Shown here: piece by piece, positions 56,101 through 64,000 of the stretch
How the letters are laid out: every line of letters starts with the position of its first letter
Position numbering within the stretch: the stretch's first letter is position 1
NCBI GenBank assembly: GCA_013368325.1
Contig: JAACJK010000001.1
Coordinates: forward strand, 3,348,001-3,412,000
Reading direction: 5' to 3'
Length of the DNA stretch: 64,000 nucleotides
From: Ephemerocybe angulata
Lineage: Eukaryota; Basidiomycota; Agaricomycetes; Agaricales; Psathyrellaceae
Notes under the pieces: generated by a model
The model's input: the letters and a program-made list of their open reading frames with translations, nothing else
Databases searched by the model: none
Told to the model about the DNA's origin: nothing
Position numbers and translations under genes: made by a program

Positions 56101-58062
56101 CTTCTGGCCGTGAACATGTTCACGCAAAACTGGGAGGCAGCCAAGCAGGCTGGCAAGAGCCGCGCCCCGCCCGCTGTGCGAAAAATGTTGAAGACGGCGA
56201 GCAAGTACGGGATCACTCTGGAACCGTACAACCCTACGGAGGAGGTAAAGGACAGCATGCCAGCATGGCACCACGTTGCGCAGGACCGCCGTCTGGCTCC
56301 GCGCAGGGCAAACATATCAGTACCGTGCCTCAGAGATGTCCACCAGGTAGAAACGGTGGGAGATCTACGATCCCTGGTGGACCGCGACCACTCGCTCAAC
56401 GTACGGATACGACACCCCACGCCCTCGGATGACGGTTCGGACGACGACACCCCGCCGGATGGGTGTCAATGCGAGGAGTGTGCTATGGAAATGGAACGGG
56501 GGTGCGTCTCCCCAGCTCGGTGCGCCTTGGTAGCAGGGAAGGTCGTCAAGAGTCTGATGCCGCTCTGGCGACCGCAACCACCCCAACCCCAGCTGCCGGT
56601 TGTACAGCTTTTCGACCGTCCGTCCTGCTCTACCCTCACAGAGGGGTTCCGCGTCTTCACGGCGGGTATGGCGCCACCCGACTATCGTCGCACCCGCACA
56701 AAGGTTCGATCGGCGGTCACAGACCCTATCATGGTGTTCACAGACGGGTCTTGCACGAACCCCGGTTTCCAGGAGGCAAAAGCAGGTGCGGGTGTGTGGT
56801 TCGGCGAGGACGATGCCCGAAACCTCGCCCTGCGAGTCCCCCCTTCTCTCCCTCAGACTAACAATGCCGCAGAATCTCTGGCGGTGCTGGCGGCCCTCAG
56901 GAGCATACCCAGGGAGCAGGACGTGATTGTCAATACGGACTCCAAGTTTGTGATTGACTCCCTTACCTCGCTGCGGAACAAGGCCGAGGATTCAGACTGG
57001 TTGCTTCACTCAAACCGGGAAATCCTGGAACCAATTGTGTCGGAAGTAAGGAGAAGGAAGGGCACAACCTCCCTAGCCAAAGTAAAGGCTCATGCCGGTA
57101 TCGTCGGAAACGAGCAGGCCGATGCTTTGGCAGCGAAGGGGGCGGACGCGCTAGTCGCAGCGCCAGTCGACCTCCGGGTATACAAGGAACACAGGCCACG
57201 GGGGGCGGCACTCGCCTCCGCGACCCAAGCCCTCCTCTACAAGGGTATACGTCGTGCAAAACTAGCTGACACACCTGCGAGACGTAGGACAGAAGGCGGC
57301 CTCGACGTTGCCCGGCACGCCGTGCACAACCGGCTGGGCCTAACACCGACGGACATTACACTCTGGAAGTCGGTACGGTCGAAAAACCTCCTCTCGAACA
57401 GGGTACGTGGCTTCATATGGAGACTCCTGCACGACGCTCTGCCCTGCGGAACGTTCTGGGAGAAGGTACCGAACTACGAGCACCGGGCCCTGTGCCCTGC
57501 GTGCGAAGTCACTGAGACGGCGGAGCACACGCTCACCGACTGCCGTGCGTCTGGACAGGACTTGATATGGGCACGGGCAGCTCAGATCTTCGAAGAGAAG
57601 AATATCCCGTGGACCCGCCCGACGCTGGGCACAATATCAGGTTGTGCAGTCCCGTCAGTCGTAAACACCACCACTAAGAAGGTTCGGACTGGGGCAAGTC
57701 GCCTGTACACCATAGTCGTAGCCCACTCAGCGCATCTCATCTGGAAGAACAGGTGCAAGTGGAGGATTGAGCTAGAAGGTGACACCGAGAAAATTCCCAC
57801 AAAAGAGGAGACTTACAACCAGTGGCTTGCGATGATGAACAGAATCCTCAAATTCGATGTACTCTCGGTGGTATACAGGGACAAGTTGCTAAAATCGGTC
57901 CGCGGCGCGGGCCTCGCGAGCCCGACCTTGGTTGATAACACATGGCAGGGAGTCGTCGCAAGCGACGACTCCCTGGAGAATATCCTAAAGGGTAAGGGGA
58001 GAGATATGAGCAGGGTTTTAGTGGGTATGGCCCCGGCCCGCGCACGCGCGGGCCAGGGATGA
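53197..58062 (+). CDS. LINE ORF2: APE endonuclease, reverse transcriptase, RNase H
   Basis: About 1621 aa from ATG 53197. The endonuclease domain (residues about 10-240) has TLNIRGGG, AIQETHLR, LGDFNLVEDSADR, SRIDRVYV and LTDHSLVSF. The RT (about 480-800) has ASGVDGIPIEVWK, ANYRPITILNTDYKIF, DQAGFLKDRRIEDH, LLDQEKAYDKI, GVRQGDPLSCLLFDL and the catalytic FADDTAVY (about 741). The RNase H (about 1180-1310) has VFTDGSCTNPG, NNAAESLAVLAAL, NTDSKF and KAHAGIVGNEQADALA, so all four acidic positions and the His are present. The C-terminus has a Cys/His finger, CPACEVTETAEHTLTDC (about 1433). It nicks target DNA and copies element RNA there. No frame break, so probably active or recently active. Confidence 0.92.
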   Translation: MNLNKKNLRANVRIGTLNIRGGGSANTEDKWYHVNQLMNANKLGVLAIQETHLRTATTDKLNEIYKGKIFVINSSDPERTNARGVAVVLNRRLTAWAEHEKWVLVPGRALLVRIPWKNSRQHRVILAIYAPNDARESEVFWRTLKSKWNPGSTLPKPDVMLGDFNLVEDSADRLPPHSDDANALDALRDLKRRLGLIDGWRNENPEGTAYTYLQSATQSQSRIDRVYVTKEVFNNSKEWSIGPSGILTDHSLVSFHYFDSGVQTTGPGRWTVPLYVATDEKYKKKVASLAKKAVNEMDELGCASRQEVYRIFKEKVYGAAKARMKEMVPKLKMRIASRALELKEVLEDASLAVDDKKEKASALEEEIRAMQIHHHTSSRDKIHLKYGCATEKLNKTWIGTGKDKVTRDPILALRKRGEGETGLEFNPKRIAGIARDYHESLQTEGLPEFANAEEEDALTNGVLDNIRTSLTPSQHDDLARGVSREEVYAAIMAVPSDKASGVDGIPIEVWKNATASPKDASAWGAGADMSALLVRVFNEMETDGMHESLNFAAGWMSPLYKKKDKTDIANYRPITILNTDYKIFTKSISVRLAAVAGDLIHEDQAGFLKDRRIEDHTDLMKLLISYCDQEEVNGAIVLLDQEKAYDKITHSFLDRTLEKFGFPQQFRTLVRRLYTGADTRVLINGHFSSDYRITRGVRQGDPLSCLLFDLAIESLACMLRSSTLRGVRLPRTDERVVATLFADDTAVYLDEEDDFEKLTSILDRWCRVSGARFNVEKTEIIPVGARAYRDALVATRQMSIDATPIPDGIRIAREGEPTRSLGAFVGNGVKDASVWTPTLEGLEEALERWAKTFPSLDGKRLIVGMEVGGRTQYRARVQGMPADVEKSIEKMVNNFLWNGRVPPVNSATVKLPTELGGLNLLDIRARNDAIDLMRLKRYLTFEKRPRWACLVDFLLAQNIPKAHRVHDELLAVNMFTQNWEAAKQAGKSRAPPAVRKMLKTASKYGITLEPYNPTEEVKDSMPAWHHVAQDRRLAPRRANISVPCLRDVHQVETVGDLRSLVDRDHSLNVRIRHPTPSDDGSDDDTPPDGCQCEECAMEMERGCVSPARCALVAGKVVKSLMPLWRPQPPQPQLPVVQLFDRPSCSTLTEGFRVFTAGMAPPDYRRTRTKVRSAVTDPIMVFTDGSCTNPGFQEAKAGAGVWFGEDDARNLALRVPPSLPQTNNAAESLAVLAALRSIPREQDVIVNTDSKFVIDSLTSLRNKAEDSDWLLHSNREILEPIVSEVRRRKGTTSLAKVKAHAGIVGNEQADALAAKGADALVAAPVDLRVYKEHRPRGAALASATQALLYKGIRRAKLADTPARRRTEGGLDVARHAVHNRLGLTPTDITLWKSVRSKNLLSNRVRGFIWRLLHDALPCGTFWEKVPNYEHRALCPACEVTETAEHTLTDCRASGQDLIWARAAQIFEEKNIPWTRPTLGTISGCAVPSVVNTTTKKVRTGASRLYTIVVAHSAHLIWKNRCKWRIELEGDTEKIPTKEETYNQWLAMMNRILKFDVLSVVYRDKLLKSVRGAGLASPTLVDNTWQGVVASDDSLENILKGKGRDMSRVLVGMAPARARAGQG
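57946..57975 (+). repeat. Perfect hairpin at LINE ORF2 end
   Basis: CAGGGAGTCGTCGC, then AA, then its exact reverse complement, inside the coding end of ORF2. A second hairpin, GGCCCGCGC/GCGCGGGCC with loop AC, lies at 58035-58054 across the last codons. Confidence 0.85.
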
Positions 58063-58243
58063 GCGAGCCCCACACTGCCAGGACCTTGGCCCCAATGGCC
58101 CGGCCTGGCGTGCGTCAAAGCATTTCCCTGCGGTGGTAACCCTACCCAAAACATCGGGCTTGTCCCAAACCCAGCCAGCGCACCCGTCCACTCTGGGGAC
58201 GAAGGGCGCTATATGGCTCCACCAAAAAAAAAAAAAAAAAAAA
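58063..58243 (+). other. LINE 3' UTR and poly-A tail
   Basis: 160 bp of 3' UTR ending GGCTCCACC, then 20 A residues (58224-58243), followed directly by the target duplication. No internal AATAAA is evident. Confidence 0.8.
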
Positions 58244-60307
58244 CGAGACTCATCCTCGGAGAAGTCCACGAAGGATTTGTGATAAAAAGCGTAACGCTCG
58301 TGGCAATTCGAGTGGGATGGAATGTATAACAAGGAGGACAACGGCCCGAGGACGCATACCTCATCCCCAGGGGAGTGCTCAATCCAAACGCGCAGCATTT
58401 GAGCAGGTTTAGAAAATGCGCCGTCTTCGCGCGCACCGTGGTGGCGGATGGCACCCAGCCACTTCATCGAGAGCAAAGGCTCTGAGCAAGTCCTCACCAC
58501 AGTGTCGTATAGAATGTCGAGCGCCTCCAGCGGGCGGACGTTTGAAGTGTGCGCTCGCGTTCGACGCTCGATGATTCGCACGAGCCTTTGGTGTGGGGTG
58601 CGGAGGTCCGGAACGGCTGGTGCAACGCCCTGTGTCCCCGGGGGTGGGCCCTCGACGAACCGTATGACAGTTGCTGCATATATGAATTGCCCGGACGCGT
58701 TGAAGACAAGCTGGAGCACGTCATCTATGCTAGGCCAATCGGGGGGAAGGTTGAATTGGCGGCGGATGGATGAAAACTTGGAGTCGTAGAAGAGGCGAAT
58801 GTCGGCGTTCGGATCGTACTTGTCATCCAGAAAGAGCTCTCTCGTTGCACTCCGCGCGAGGCTGGTGTTGAAGAATTCACGGATGGCCAGCTCGGGGCGG
58901 CTGGCAATGACGATGACGAATGGAAATGAGGGGTCGGTGGCGGCGTGGAGAATGGCGGATAGGATTTCTCGCTGCTCGTCTTCTTTAGTCCGGCCCGTGA
59001 TGAGCATTCCAGACTCGCCCTCGACATAGTTGCACTCATCGAGTCCATCAATAATAATGGCCATTTGACCCATGCGAGTTGGGTCGGTTCCCGTTGGCGC
59101 CCCATGCAGGATGAGTTCCTCGAGTTGCGTCTGCAAGCGTTTCTGGAGGATGGCAGGGTCGCGTCGAATCGCCTGGGACATACGTGTACGGAACTGCCCG
59201 ACCTGGGCCAGTCCCTGGTGCTGCAATAGTTGGTACGCGAGAGTGGACACCAGATGCGTCTTCGATCTCCGAGCGAGTGAGCCGGAGAAGCTGGAGAAGA
59301 AGAATGTGGCGCCCAGCATCCCCTTCGCTTTGCACCGCTCAGCAATGGTGCCCAAAATGGCGGTCTTGCCTGTTCCCGCTGGTCCTGTAACCCACAGAAT
59401 CCGTTTCGGTTCTGCGTCCTTGTGCCCGTCGGTAATCCAGCTGAGGATCTCGTCTTGCACTGCAACCCTCGTGTCGGGCATGCATTTGGGGGCGTCGCAC
59501 CGTTCTTTGGAGTCATGGATCGCTCCAGCGGCCATGTGTTTCGACAAGACTGGTATGCAGTGGACGAGTGAGATGCTGTTACGACGTTCAAACAAGACGG
59601 CGCACTTACAGTCCAGAGCGGCCAGGTACGATTGTTCCTCGAGCTCACCGGCTCCTGAGTCTTGGTTGATAGTTCCTACCGCCCCTTTAGTCTCAGAATA
59701 CTGTATCTGAGCTGTGCATACCGTGGTTTGACCCCATCGTGACATTCGTTGCACTCTTCACCTGGTGCACAGTTCCATAATCTGAGCGCGTACATCAATA
59801 CGACCGCATCCGTTAGGTGATAACGGTAATGCTTGACTACTCACAGATGTTTGTGCTCGAGCTCGAGCCCCCTGACAAGGTTGAAGCCAAGCCTTGGGTT
59901 GCATCGAGGCTCCCGCTTGCCTTCGGCGCTAAACTCGAGGCACGGAACTCGTCGTGCTCGAGGGAAATGGCTGCTGAATTTGCTGCTGAATTAGTCGGTG
60001 GTACGTGGGCCATTCTCGGTGGAGTTCCAGAGAGTAGATGGAGGTTAGGAAGAAACCGCCTTGAGGTCTGTCAGGGCTGTGTGACGCTGACATGCCGCAC
60101 AGACACCATTTAGGAAGGAGCCTTCAATCGTTGCGGTAACATCAGGCCATGAGGCCCTCGGGATCGCATAAATACCAGATTTTGGTATTGGCTGGGACGA
60201 TCCCGTCGCTCGTGCACAACCACGTCTCATAGGAGTTCTCTCCGTTTCCATTCTTTTCCCCCCTGATCTCCTTGCTATGCGCTTGTATATGTGTTTTCTA
60301 CGGTATT

Positions 60308-60331
60308 TGATAAGATGATGGGCGCTTAAAT
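60308..60331 (-). promoter_or_regulatory. NACHT upstream element (N4)
   Basis: The minus strand contains TTTAAGCGCCCATCA then TCTTATCA, 295 bp before ATG 60013. The surrounding leader (CGTCGCTCGTGCACAACCAC, CATAGGAGTTCTCTC at 60200-60240) is also shared with N2 (38207-38243). Confidence 0.65.
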
Positions 60332-60474
60332 GATAGGCGATGAGCGTCAGAGAGGGGGGCACAATTTATTGAAGCGTAAACAAAAGCAAAGAGGCACAAT
60401 TTGAAGGGCGGATTAAGTAGAATATCATATGGCCTTGCAAATCTCACAATTGAGGCGCGAGACTTTCTTTGCGC

Positions 60475-60680
60475 GCAAATTTCGCGATTGCACCACCATT
60501 TAGAATGCAATTTTGCTCGTCAGTCCAAAGAAACTTGAATGATCACTCAGCGCATTCCCAAGGATTGGCATCGTCGTCAGCTGGGGTGAGATGGACTAAG
60601 ATCACGCCAAATGGCAGACCCCTTTTGATTAGCGGCTGGACACACCAAGAAGATGGCGCTATATTAGAAAATACAGCATG
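60475..60680 (+). repeat. Dispersed about 200-bp repeat, copy 2
   Basis: Homologous to the minus strand of 20240-20440. It occupies the place where a gene-B partner would be expected downstream of N5. Confidence 0.8.
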
Positions 60681-60705
60681 GAATTGCGTTGAGATATCTA
60701 TCTAG

Positions 60706-63184
60706 CTAACTGGTAAGCTTGTGCGACTTGCGACTGGGCTCATTAAAGAAAGAGAGTATCTCCTGATGGGTATAATGGCGAACCCAGCTATCTCGAAATC
60801 GGTATAACGGACCAGGAACATCAGTCCAGCCCCTCCTCCTCGTCACGTCCAAGATGGCTCGTCTCCAGTGCCTGCAGGCTCGGCGACATCTAATCTTCGG
60901 ACACTACCGAGTCGGGAAGTGTACCAGTGAGCCCAAATAAACTTAGAATTTAAAGGCGGCTTACCCAGGTGTGCACAGCGCAGAACATCGCAATGATTAT
61001 ACATTTGAGAGTGTAGTGGGATGCTGTGATAGGACTCTCCGTCCCAGGCACCAGAGTAAATTTTTCTGCCCATCTCCGCGCATTACAGGAGAGCATGGCA
61101 CGCGTTGCGGTCTCGAAAGCATCTTTGGATGAAAAGGTGAACATTGGAAGGTAGCGACTGGGCCCAGGACCAGTATTAGTTCTAGTTAGCTCGAAGACCA
61201 TGTTCCTCGGAATTCTGTCAAAATCTTCAGTCTGTAAATTGATTGTTCGATTGCACGAGTGACTCGCTGGATAGGTGATAGGTGATGAAAAACCTACGAT
61301 TATCTATATTTTCGAAATACCTGCGAGAGACAAAGTCGCATGCCTGATGGGCTGAGACATATAGGTCTAGACAGCGAGACTTGTCTTCGATGAAGTCCAC
61401 GAAGGATCTGTGATAAAAAGAGTAACACAGATCATTGCAATGTGGGTCGGATGGGATGTATATCAGGGAGGATAACGGGCCGAGGGCGCATACCTCCTCT
61501 CCAGGAGACTGCTCCATCCAAAGGCACAGCTGTCTAGCAGACAAAGAGGCTGCGTCCAGAAAGAGAATGCCGCCCAGCCACTTCATCGAGAGTGATGGCT
61601 CTTGGCAAGTCTTCACCACGGAGCCGTACAAGATGTCGAGAGCCTCCAGTGGGCGCACGTTTGGACTGTGGACCCGCGTACGAAGGTCGATGATTCGCAG
61701 GAGCCTTTGGTGCGGGGTGAGGAGTCCCTCAATGGCTGGTGCAACATCCTGAGCCCCGGGGGGTGGGCCCTCAACAAAGCGAATGACGGTCGTGGCATAT
61801 ATGAATTGCCCGGACGCGTTGGCGATAAGCTCGAGCAATTCTTCCACGCTAGGCCACTTGGAGGAAAGGTTGAATCGGCGGCGGATAGATGAGAACTTGG
61901 CTTCGTAGAAGAGGCGGATGTCGGCGCCTGGATCGTACTTGTTGTCCAAGAAGAGCTCTCTCGTTGCACTCCGCGCGAGGTTGGTGTTGAAGAATTCACG
62001 GATGGCCAGCTCGGGGCGACTAGCGATAACGAAGACGAATGGAAAGGACGGGTCGTTGGCTGCGTGTAAAATGGCGGATAGAATTTCTCGTTGCTCGTCT
62101 TCTTTAGTCCGGCGTATCCCGTGCGAGTCGTTTGAGCCGGCGGGCAATAACGACTCGCCCTCGACATAGTTGCACTCATCAAGGCCATCGACAATAATGG
62201 CCATTTGATTCGAGCGCATTGAGTCGGTTCCCGTTGGTGCGCCATGTCGGAGAGGGAGGAGGATGAGCTCTTCGATTTGCGTCTGCAAGCGTTTCTGGAG
62301 GATAGCAGGGTCTCGTCGAATTGCCTGGCACATGCGTGCACGAATTCGAGGGACCCGGTCCAACACCTCGTGCTGCAATAGCTGGTACGCGAGAGTAGAC
62401 ACCAGATGCGTCTTCGACCTCCGAGCGAGTGAGCTGGAGAAGCTGGAGAAGAAGAAAGTGGCGGCCAACATCCCATCCGCTTTGCACCGCTCAGCGATAG
62501 TGCCCAAAATGGCGGTCTTGCCTGTTCCCGCCGGTCCCGTAACCCAGACAATCCGTTTCGGGTCAGGGTCCTTCTGCCCGTCGGTAATCCAACTGAGGAT
62601 CTCGTCCTGGACCGCCACTCGCGTCTCGGGCATGCATTTGGGCGCGTCGCACCGTTCTTTGGAGTCGTGGATTGCACCGGCTGCCATGTGCTTCGACAAG
62701 ACTGGGTGTGCACTCCGCAAGTGAGAGACTGTGACGACGTTCAAGCGGGACGGTGCACTTACAGTCCAGCGCGGCGAGATAAGACTCCTCGAGTTCACCG
62801 GCTCCCGAGTTCTGGTTGATAGTACCTATGGGTCGTTCAGCGTTAGTTTGGATTGTCCTCATGCTGTATCTGAAATGTGCGTACCATAGTTTGACCCCAT
62901 GCTGACGTTGTTTGCTCTCTTAACCATGTTTATTGCCACAGGTCCGAAATCTGGTTGCGAATATAAGCTCAATACCATATCCGACGGACATTAGTCTTCT
63001 CTCAGTCTGACCACTCACAGTTTGTGTTATGGGTAACATTCCCGCTCAGACTCGTTTCCGCCGGTGAGGTGAGAGCCATGGCTTGGACTCTATCGAGGCC
63101 TTCGCCTGCCTCTGGTAGTGAAGGTGGGGCCCCGAACCGGTCGAGGGGAGTGGCGGATAAATGAGTCGGTGGGACGTGAGCCAT
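60706..63184 (-). CDS. NACHT-domain STAND NTPase, copy N5
   Basis: Starts at ATG 63184 (MAHVPPTHLSATPLDRFGA) and uses the same six-exon plan. The main exon lies within 62798-61293: CDAPKC...TRVAVQDEILSWI, Walker A GPAGTGKTAILG, Walker B MAIIVDGLDEC, FVFVIASRPELAIREFF and YHRSFVDFIEDKSRCLDLYV. The intron after NIDN is 73 bp and, unlike in N1-N3, cannot be read through because it carries a stop. The next exon reads FDRIPRNMVFELTR and SSKDAFETATRAMLSC; the last exon has CPKIRCRRACRHWRRAI and ends near stop 60706-60708. It is the most divergent intact copy and has no gene-B partner in the convergent position. Confidence 0.82.
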
Positions 63185-63526
63185 CCTCTATGGAGTGCTG
63201 GGAGAGGGTGAATGGAGTTTAGAACTTAATAGAAGGAACCACCTAGAGGTCTGTGACCTGTCAGGGCTGTGTATCGCTGACACGCCGCACTGGCACCATT
63301 TTGGCCGAAGGGCAACGAGAGTTACGAGACTTTGTCCCGTAATTGGAAGCCGGCCTTCGCCGTTCGGGATCGCGTACTATATTTCTTCTTATATTGGCTG
63401 GGGACGCGCTGGCCCCCCTTCCGCAACGAAGTAACAAGTTCCCCCTTCACTATTATTTTTTATTCATTTTGTCCTACCTTGTTAATGATCACGCTTCTTA
63501 TTCCCCTGTTTCTTTGCGCTGGTACT

Positions 63527-63551
63527 TGATAAGGGTGATGGGCGCTTAAAT
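63527..63551 (-). promoter_or_regulatory. NACHT upstream element (N5)
   Basis: The minus strand contains TTTAAGCGCCCATCA then CCCTTATCA (one base longer than in the other copies), 343 bp before ATG 63184. Confidence 0.6.
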
Positions 63552-64000
63552 GGTGTGTGATAAGCGATTGGAGATGGAGTCTACCGATGCATTCAGTGCA
63601 ATACACCGCGCGCGACTTCTCCGATCTCGACCTCGTCCTCGAGCTCATCGAGCGCGGGAACCCAGTCGATTGGGTCATCGATTCGGTGTATGCCTGCGAC
63701 CTATTCAGAGTACTTATACAGTCTGTTAAGTTGCTACCAGGGACGGTAGAGTGCAGTCTGAGTATTGGCAACGGTTACGCAGGTGATTAGGAATGGAGAA
63801 GACATATGCTTTGTATGTGTGTATGTGTGTGTGTGGACTTCAAAAGAAGGCTTCCGGACAGCTGTTACGCTCGAGACAAGCTGCTAATACAATCTACCGG
63901 CTGGTACTCACTGTGGCATTGATGCTCTCAGCAATGAGAGACGAGCATGCAGTTGTATTGTGTGATCCACGGGCGTTGCCGAGCCAATGAGGGCGCGGGA
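63552..64000 (+). promoter_or_regulatory. Spacer leading into the promoter of a further gene-B copy (B5)
   Basis: 63710-63930 matches the spacer before B3 (39290-39480). The window then ends in GGCGTTGCCGAGCCAATGAG and GGCGCGGGA, identical to the B3 promoter block (CCAAT at 63984). A fifth gene B is therefore expected immediately to the right. Confidence 0.65.

Larger units (their letters stand above)
49253..58243 (+). mobile_element. Full-length two-ORF non-LTR retrotransposon (Tad1-like LINE)
   Basis: About 8.99 kb from GGGGGCCCC (49253) to a 20-A tail (58224-58243), flanked by the target duplication. It carries a 5' UTR (about 550 bp), ORF1 (gag-like with zinc knuckle), a 1-kb inter-ORF spacer, ORF2 (APE endonuclease, RT, RNase H, Cys finger) and a 3' UTR with hairpins. 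The domain set and host suggest the Tad1 clade or a relative; clade placement is inference. The open ORFs, identical duplication and unbroken A tail indicate a recent insertion. It lies antisense within N4. Confidence 0.9.
48646..60013 (-). pseudogene. NACHT STAND NTPase copy N4, split by a LINE
   Basis: The upstream part (60013-58257) starts MAHVPPTNSAANSAA and has Walker A GPAGTGKTAILG, Walker B MAIIIDGLDEC, FVIVIASRPELAIREFF and YHKSFVDFSEDES; there the LINE at 49253-58243 begins. The downstream part resumes at 49252 with RCVDLYVSPKQIRDF, NMDNR, an intron (49164-49103), LGRISMNLVYRTGPD, SSKNAFKTAEHAMLSC, and a last exon CPKIKCRRVCKHWREAI to stop 48646-48648. Without the insert the coding sequence is open with the family's intron plan, so the LINE is probably what inactivated it. 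It lacks the stretch LLPFRQ seen after LEELI in the other copies. Confidence 0.8.

Noticed and set aside
58018..58256. Extension of the N4 protein through FFFFFF into the LINE
   Set aside because: This is the poly-A tail and 3' UTR of the LINE read antisense, not host coding sequence.

Overview
The window reads as a gene-sparse, repeat-rich piece of a mushroom-forming basidiomycete (Agaricomycete) genome. The evidence is short introns of about 45-70 bp with GT-AG borders, a KDZ-type transposase, a FunK1-type kinase, an F-box fragment, an intact fungal LINE with APE endonuclease, RT and RNase H, and several NACHT-type STAND NTPases. All calls come from reading the sequence. No database search was possible.

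0.4-11.2 kb is a cluster of five genes that looks transposon-associated: a 3'-truncated KDZ transposase (-), a divergent large low-complexity protein (+), a small protein with an RNase H1 N-terminal/viroplasmin-like domain (+), a Cys-cluster plus coiled-coil protein (-) and a small helical protein (+). At 11.5-15.9 kb lie a 51-bp tandem array, a perfect 37-bp-arm palindrome and a long single-copy gene whose layout resembles P-element/THAP9-type transposases with added C-terminal zinc fingers.

16-22 kb holds gene relics (F-box, FunK1 kinase, indoleamine-2,3-dioxygenase-like) and one well-formed housekeeping-type gene, a medium-chain dehydrogenase/enoyl-reductase (20.6-21.9 kb).

22.4-64 kb is the most striking part. 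It is a degenerating array of a two-gene module, a NACHT NTPase gene facing tail-to-tail an unknown Ser/Pro-rich acidic protein (here called gene B). There are five NACHT copies (N1-N5), four gene-B copies (B1-B4), extra decayed fragments of both, and the shared gene-B promoter of a fifth copy at the right edge. N1/B1 is in one orientation; B2/N2, B3/N3 and B4/N4 are inverted relative to it. N5 has no B partner. Each NACHT gene has the same upstream element (core TTTAAGCGCCCATCA); B1, B3, B4 and the edge copy share a CCAAT/CACGTG promoter block. N1, N2, N3 and N5 have open frames. Only B1 is open throughout; B2-B4 carry frameshifts or deletions. N4 is cut in two by a full-length 9-kb LINE with a 13-14 bp target-site duplication and a 20-A tail.

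The 28-33.5 kb spacer has no convincing gene. It contains a 711-bp hAT-like MITE with an 8-bp target duplication, simple repeats and a diverged tandem duplication.
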